Of a DNA stretch of 64,000 nt, positions 59,979 through 64,000 are shown one piece after another. Made by a program: the position numbers and the translations under genes. The first letter of the stretch is position 1; every line of letters begins with the position of its first letter. Source of the stretch: Augochlora pura (Eukaryota > Arthropoda > Insecta > Hymenoptera > Halictidae); the NCBI RefSeq assembly GCF_028453695.1, contig NC_135778.1, positions 14,072,244 to 14,136,243 of the forward strand, given 5' to 3'. Below the pieces are notes generated by a model. That model ran no database searches, was not told the origin of the DNA, and saw only the letters and a list, made by a program, of their open reading frames with translations.

Positions 59979-61735
59979 ATGTCAAAAATTGAAGAAGGAA
60001 ATGCTCATATACGGCAAGCTGAGAAAAGGTATTGTCACTGCGAAATGACACTTTACGAAAAATTGTGTCGACGATTAATTTGTTTTTTATAAAATTCTTA
60101 TATGATATTGGCAATATGCATTTTTAATGAAGTAAGAATTATTTAACTTTTATCGATTTGTTTGACAAAATAAATACGTCAAATGTGTGTTGCAGCTTAA
60201 AAGTATCATTGTTAAAATGGAGACCTGACTTTGAACTTGCGGCCAGCGAATATGCGAATGCTGGTAAAATATACAATATAAATACATCATACTGCACTAC
60301 TTTTACTTGACATATGTTTTTTACTTCTTATTGTAGCAACTTGCTTTAAAGTGGCAAGGTCCTACCAACAGTGTAAAGAATGTTTGATGAAGGCTTCTCA
60401 TTATTATAAAGAAAATAGATCGTATCCTTTTGGAAATGTATATTAGTATTTTGTATTTATTTTATAATAACATTTATTCCTTAACTTTAATTGCATAAAA
60501 GATGGTTCCATGCTGGAAAGTAAGTTTTTTCAAATTTAAGTTAAATTATATTTTGTGGGTAATATTATAGTTAAAAATTTTAGGAATATTGAACAAGCTG
60601 TAATAATATGCAAAGAAATGGGAAATCTTACAGAAGTGCCAAAATTGGCACATAGTGCTTGCTCTTTATATGAAATGCATGGTTCACCCGAATCTGGTGC
60701 AAGTGTACTTGATAAAGCAGCAAAGATAATAGAAGCTAGTAATCCACAAGAAGCACTAAATCTATACAAACGAGCTGCTTCTATTGTTATGGTAAAATAT
60801 TGTCTTATAAAATCACTACAAATTTTGTCAATAATTTTATAAGTTTTCATCTTTTAATAAAGGGTGAGGATAGTCCACGTCAAGCAGCAGAATACACAAG
60901 TAAAGTGGCAAGACTACTAGTGAAATTGCAAATGTATGATGAAGCTGCAGATGCAGTTCGCAGAGAAATTGGAATGCATCAACAAATAGATCATGCGCCT
61001 TCTGTGGGAAGATTAACTGTAGCATTGGTATTAGTACAATTAGCTCGAGGTGATCAAGTAGCAGCTGAGAAAGCTTTTAAGGAATGGGGAAATTATTGTG
61101 AAGTTCCTGAGGTATTCTACAGATGTTTTTGAAATTGCAAAGTTATTAGTTAATTTTTAATATATGTATCCTTAGGTAAATACATTAGAAATGTTACTAC
61201 AAGCATACGATAATGAAGATGCAGAAGCTGCAAAAGCAGCTTTAAATAGTCCTTTCATAAAGCACATGGATGTGGAATATGCTAAGTTAGCTAGAGGTTT
61301 GCCTTTACCGCAACAAGAATATGCAATACCACCATCCGGAGTAAGAGCGAATGCAGCTGAGTCATATTCATCTCCTAATGCAACAAAATTATTGGATGAA
61401 ACTGCTAATGATGGTCAAGTATGTAATTTCTATATTATTTATATGTAATTTATTATCAATTTTCTATACAAATGAAACCATGATATAAAATTTATATCCA
61501 AGAAACAACATGTTTATCATAATCAATAACAATTTGAATAATTTTATATTTATTATAATCAATAACAATTTGAATAATTTTATAGAGCACAAGTAACAAT
61601 GTACCAGAAAATATTACCGAGAGAGCAGTAGAAGGTAAAGAGCTGGAATCTGTTGAAAAAGATGTAGAACAGCTATCAATTTCAAAGAAAGCAGAAGAAG
61701 AAGAAGGTGAAGAGTACGAAGAGGGCATTTGTTAA
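59979..61735 (+). CDS. Gamma-SNAP (NSF attachment protein gamma)
   Basis: Adaptor that recruits NSF to SNARE complexes for disassembly after membrane fusion. Eight exons: 59979-60028, 60196-60263, 60337-60421, 60502-60519, 60584-60791, 60863-61111, 61176-61418, 61586-61735, giving 356 residues; human is 312, the extra being mainly in the C-terminal region. TPR-like helical hairpins run through the protein (LLKWRPDFELAASEYANA, CFKVARSYQQCKECLMKASH, AKIIEASNPQEALNLYKRAA, EYAKLARGLPLPQQEYAIPP). The C-terminus is acidic and ends EEYEEGIC, like the DEYSGGLC end of the human protein. Exon 4 is an 18-nt microexon encoding Trp-Phe-His-Ala-Gly. Intron 7 ends in a tandem duplication (see findings). Confidence 0.95.
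61515..61585. repeat. Tandem duplication at a 3' splice site
   Basis: ATAATCAATAACAATTTG followed by AATAATTTTATA occurs twice, about 37 bases apart. The second copy ends in TAG and is the acceptor of the last gamma-SNAP exon; the first copy ends in TAT and has lost or never had the AG. Confidence 0.85.
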
Positions 61736-63518
61736 GATCAATGTAATTTGTATCTTAAGATAAACACACTTTATTTTATGAGAAGTACTATATCATGTTA
61801 TCTTCAAAACATATTTAATGCCTAAAAACCATTCTTTGTAGGCAAGCTTATTACATATGCGTATACTTGTAAATCTCAAACTTGTTAAACATTGCACATA
61901 ATTGCTTTCTTAAAAAAATCGACAGATTCTTAAGAAAAAATTACATAAGGTATGTTACATTTTTAGAAGTATTTTCAGAAATGTAATATTCATAACAAAA
62001 TTTAACTCATTTAAAACTATTATTGTATTTAATATTTTAATATATAGTTTTCTGTGTAAATTGTGACAAATACTCCCATAGTGAGTTAACATATAATACG
62101 TATGCATTTATGTTTGATATAATGTGTAAACTTCTAACACATAAACTGTTCATATACTCAAGTCAACTTTGTAAATATTATGTTTTTTAGTATTCAGACA
62201 ACACCAGCTATATATAAATTGATATAAATCGAAATACAAATACAAAGTCAATAAAATCATCTATATGAGATAAAAATATTTTAATATTCTAATTTCGTTC
62301 CAATAAAATGTGAGTTGTAAAAATATATATAGTAAAATAAACTGTTATTGCAAACATATAATTAACGTATATTTATCCGTCACTTATAGTCGTATCAACA
62401 AAGAGGTTATGTATATCCGATATAAATACAGGGATTATAACATAATTTTTTTACTCACAAGTTCCATTCATCAGTCGTAGTCTGTTTTCTTGTATAATAA
62501 ATCTTCATGTAAACACACTAAAATTTTTAACATAATATATTCGTGTTACACATCGATGTTTATATTTACACTTTCACTAAGTTTGTTTTTAAAAGATTAC
62601 CGCGAAATTGTACGATGTGCTATAACCGGTAAGAGTGAAACTTGATGAAACACTAAACTGAACATGTATGTGTATATGCCAATTTAATAAAAACATATTT
62701 GTACTTATATGCACCTGTTACATCTACTACAAAAAATATTTGAATAAAATAATAGTTAATTTGTGAAATAAACTAAAGTCTGTTAACTTAATATATATAG
62801 TAGATTAATTGAAATATTGAAAATGGAATGAATGTACAGCAATATTTAATTTTTGTACATTACATATATAGGGGACTAATGAAATTATATTATATTATAT
62901 ATAAGTTTAAAATTATACGCTTTTAAAAGCATTTTTACAATTGTAAACATATGCTTTAAAAATTTTAGCGCGCAAACAATGACTCCCTTACTGACCAAGG
63001 ATTAGGCAGAGAATACAGATAGAAAACTATTTTTGATAATAAAATAATTTTAATAAAATAAGAGGAAGTATTGAACTTCAAAGACAATTGTAAGACTAAT
63101 GTGGGACACTGTTAGAAATAACATTTCATTTTTCGGTGTTCCTATTTTATTAACGCTTCAATTATTAGCTAAACCATTTCTATAGGACTGTGAACCATGC
63201 CTTAAGCCTTCCATCGCGAAATCAATATCATAGTAGCCCTTAGAGAGGCGTGTTTGCGCACGAACATTAAAATCGAATAAATAGTCGTCTGCAGAAAGAG
63301 TCGAAGCAGACGTCACAATACACCACGACGTCGTGGTAGCATAACACATTGAAGCGCGAGCAAGTGTCAATTTGATTATTGTCATCGTTTCCGCGAGTAT
63401 CAGTGTTTCTGTTAAGATCGTTCGGAATTTCTACCGATGATCGACAAATCACTCATACGTATTTCTGTGGTTGCCGTGAGGCGGCGAGAAAGGCCACCTC
63501 TTTAAATTAAAAGAAGGA
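61736..63518. other. Gamma-SNAP 3' region and intergenic sequence
   Basis: Strongly AT-rich, with an AATAAA near 62250. No exon seen. From about 63180 GC content rises, which fits the promoter and leader of syntaxin-6. Confidence 0.5.
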
Positions 63519-64000
63519 ATGACGCTGGAGAATCCGTTCTTTGTCGTCAAGGAGTAAGTGAAAATTTTCTACTACCGCGAATAGTTTCAAATACTCCCTC
63601 AGTAATTGTACAAACTATTTATAACGCAGTTATATCAATGTCGAATAATTTTCACTGCTGTCAAATTCGAACTTTTGTTGCTTCTCTCATGACATTGTTG
63701 TACATGTACATATATACGTATGCATATCCAGCACTTAAGAATAGTCATGAACTGAATTATACAGAAACCTTATTTTTCGTAACTTCAATTGAATTAAAAA
63801 ATAGATAATAGTTATTTTATTCTCTTTACAATAAATGGAAGTTTTATCTTAATACGTGTAAATTGTGATACTCCCAATCTTATCTTTTTTTCATGTACAT
63901 ACAAACTTATCTCTCTATATCTATTATATTCAATTTTTATCAGAATTGGCATTGATCTTTTATATTCTCAAGTTTATCATTTAAATATTTCAGTGAAATA
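63519..64000 (+). CDS. Syntaxin-6 (Qc-SNARE), 5' end only
   Basis: The first coding exon 63519-63553 reads MTLENPFFVVK and ends GA/GTAAGT. The second begins at 63994 after TTTCAG and continues Asp-Glu-Ile before the window ends. MSxEDPFFVVKGEV is the N-terminus of syntaxin-6, a trans-Golgi and endosome SNARE. The intron (63554-63993) is AT-rich. Only 14 residues are visible, but the start and the phase-correct splice make this likely. Confidence 0.8.

Noticed and set aside
1..64000. CRISPR arrays, rRNA, tRNA, bacterial operons
   Set aside because: None seen by reading; all genes have eukaryotic introns. Divergent tRNAs cannot be excluded without a scan.

Overview
The window is AT-rich eukaryotic nuclear DNA from an insect. 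The intron-exon structure, the protein families and the general look of the proteins suggest a hymenopteran, probably a bee; that assignment is inference. I joined exons by eye from splice sites, reading phase and family knowledge. No database search was possible.

Layout: (1) 1-12250: 3' part of a puratrophin-1/PLEKHG4-type Rho GEF (+), entering from the left, with a long microsatellite-rich 3' region. (2) 13300-20989: three + strand genes in a row: a TLS1/C9orf78-type spliceosome factor, flotillin-1 and a mitochondrial ADP/ATP carrier. (3) 22068-34445: three - strand genes: TMEM9, a cGAS-like receptor (cGLR) nucleotidyltransferase with a complete E/D/D triad and a predicted C-terminal CaaX box, and a large helical protein that may be FIRRM/C1orf112. 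(4) 34446-40243: mostly repeats and empty sequence. (5) 40500-52114: a long, low-complexity, uncharacterised + strand gene. (6) 53069-63993: LRSAM1 E3 ligase (+), POLE3/Chrac-14 (-), gamma-SNAP (+) and the first exon of syntaxin-6 (+), which runs off the right edge.

The genes are mostly unrelated housekeeping genes. Loose themes are membrane traffic and endolysosome (flotillin, TMEM9, LRSAM1, gamma-SNAP, syntaxin-6) and innate DNA/RNA sensing (cGLR). Between and inside them are several small TTAA-flanked inverted-repeat elements (piggyBac-type MITEs), another dispersed repeat and microsatellites.

The most unusual observations are a hammerhead-ribozyme-like sequence at 23423-23490 with every core base except one, in the TMEM9/cGLR interval; the cGLR with an apparent prenylation signal; and a 9-nt in-frame candidate microexon in flotillin-1.
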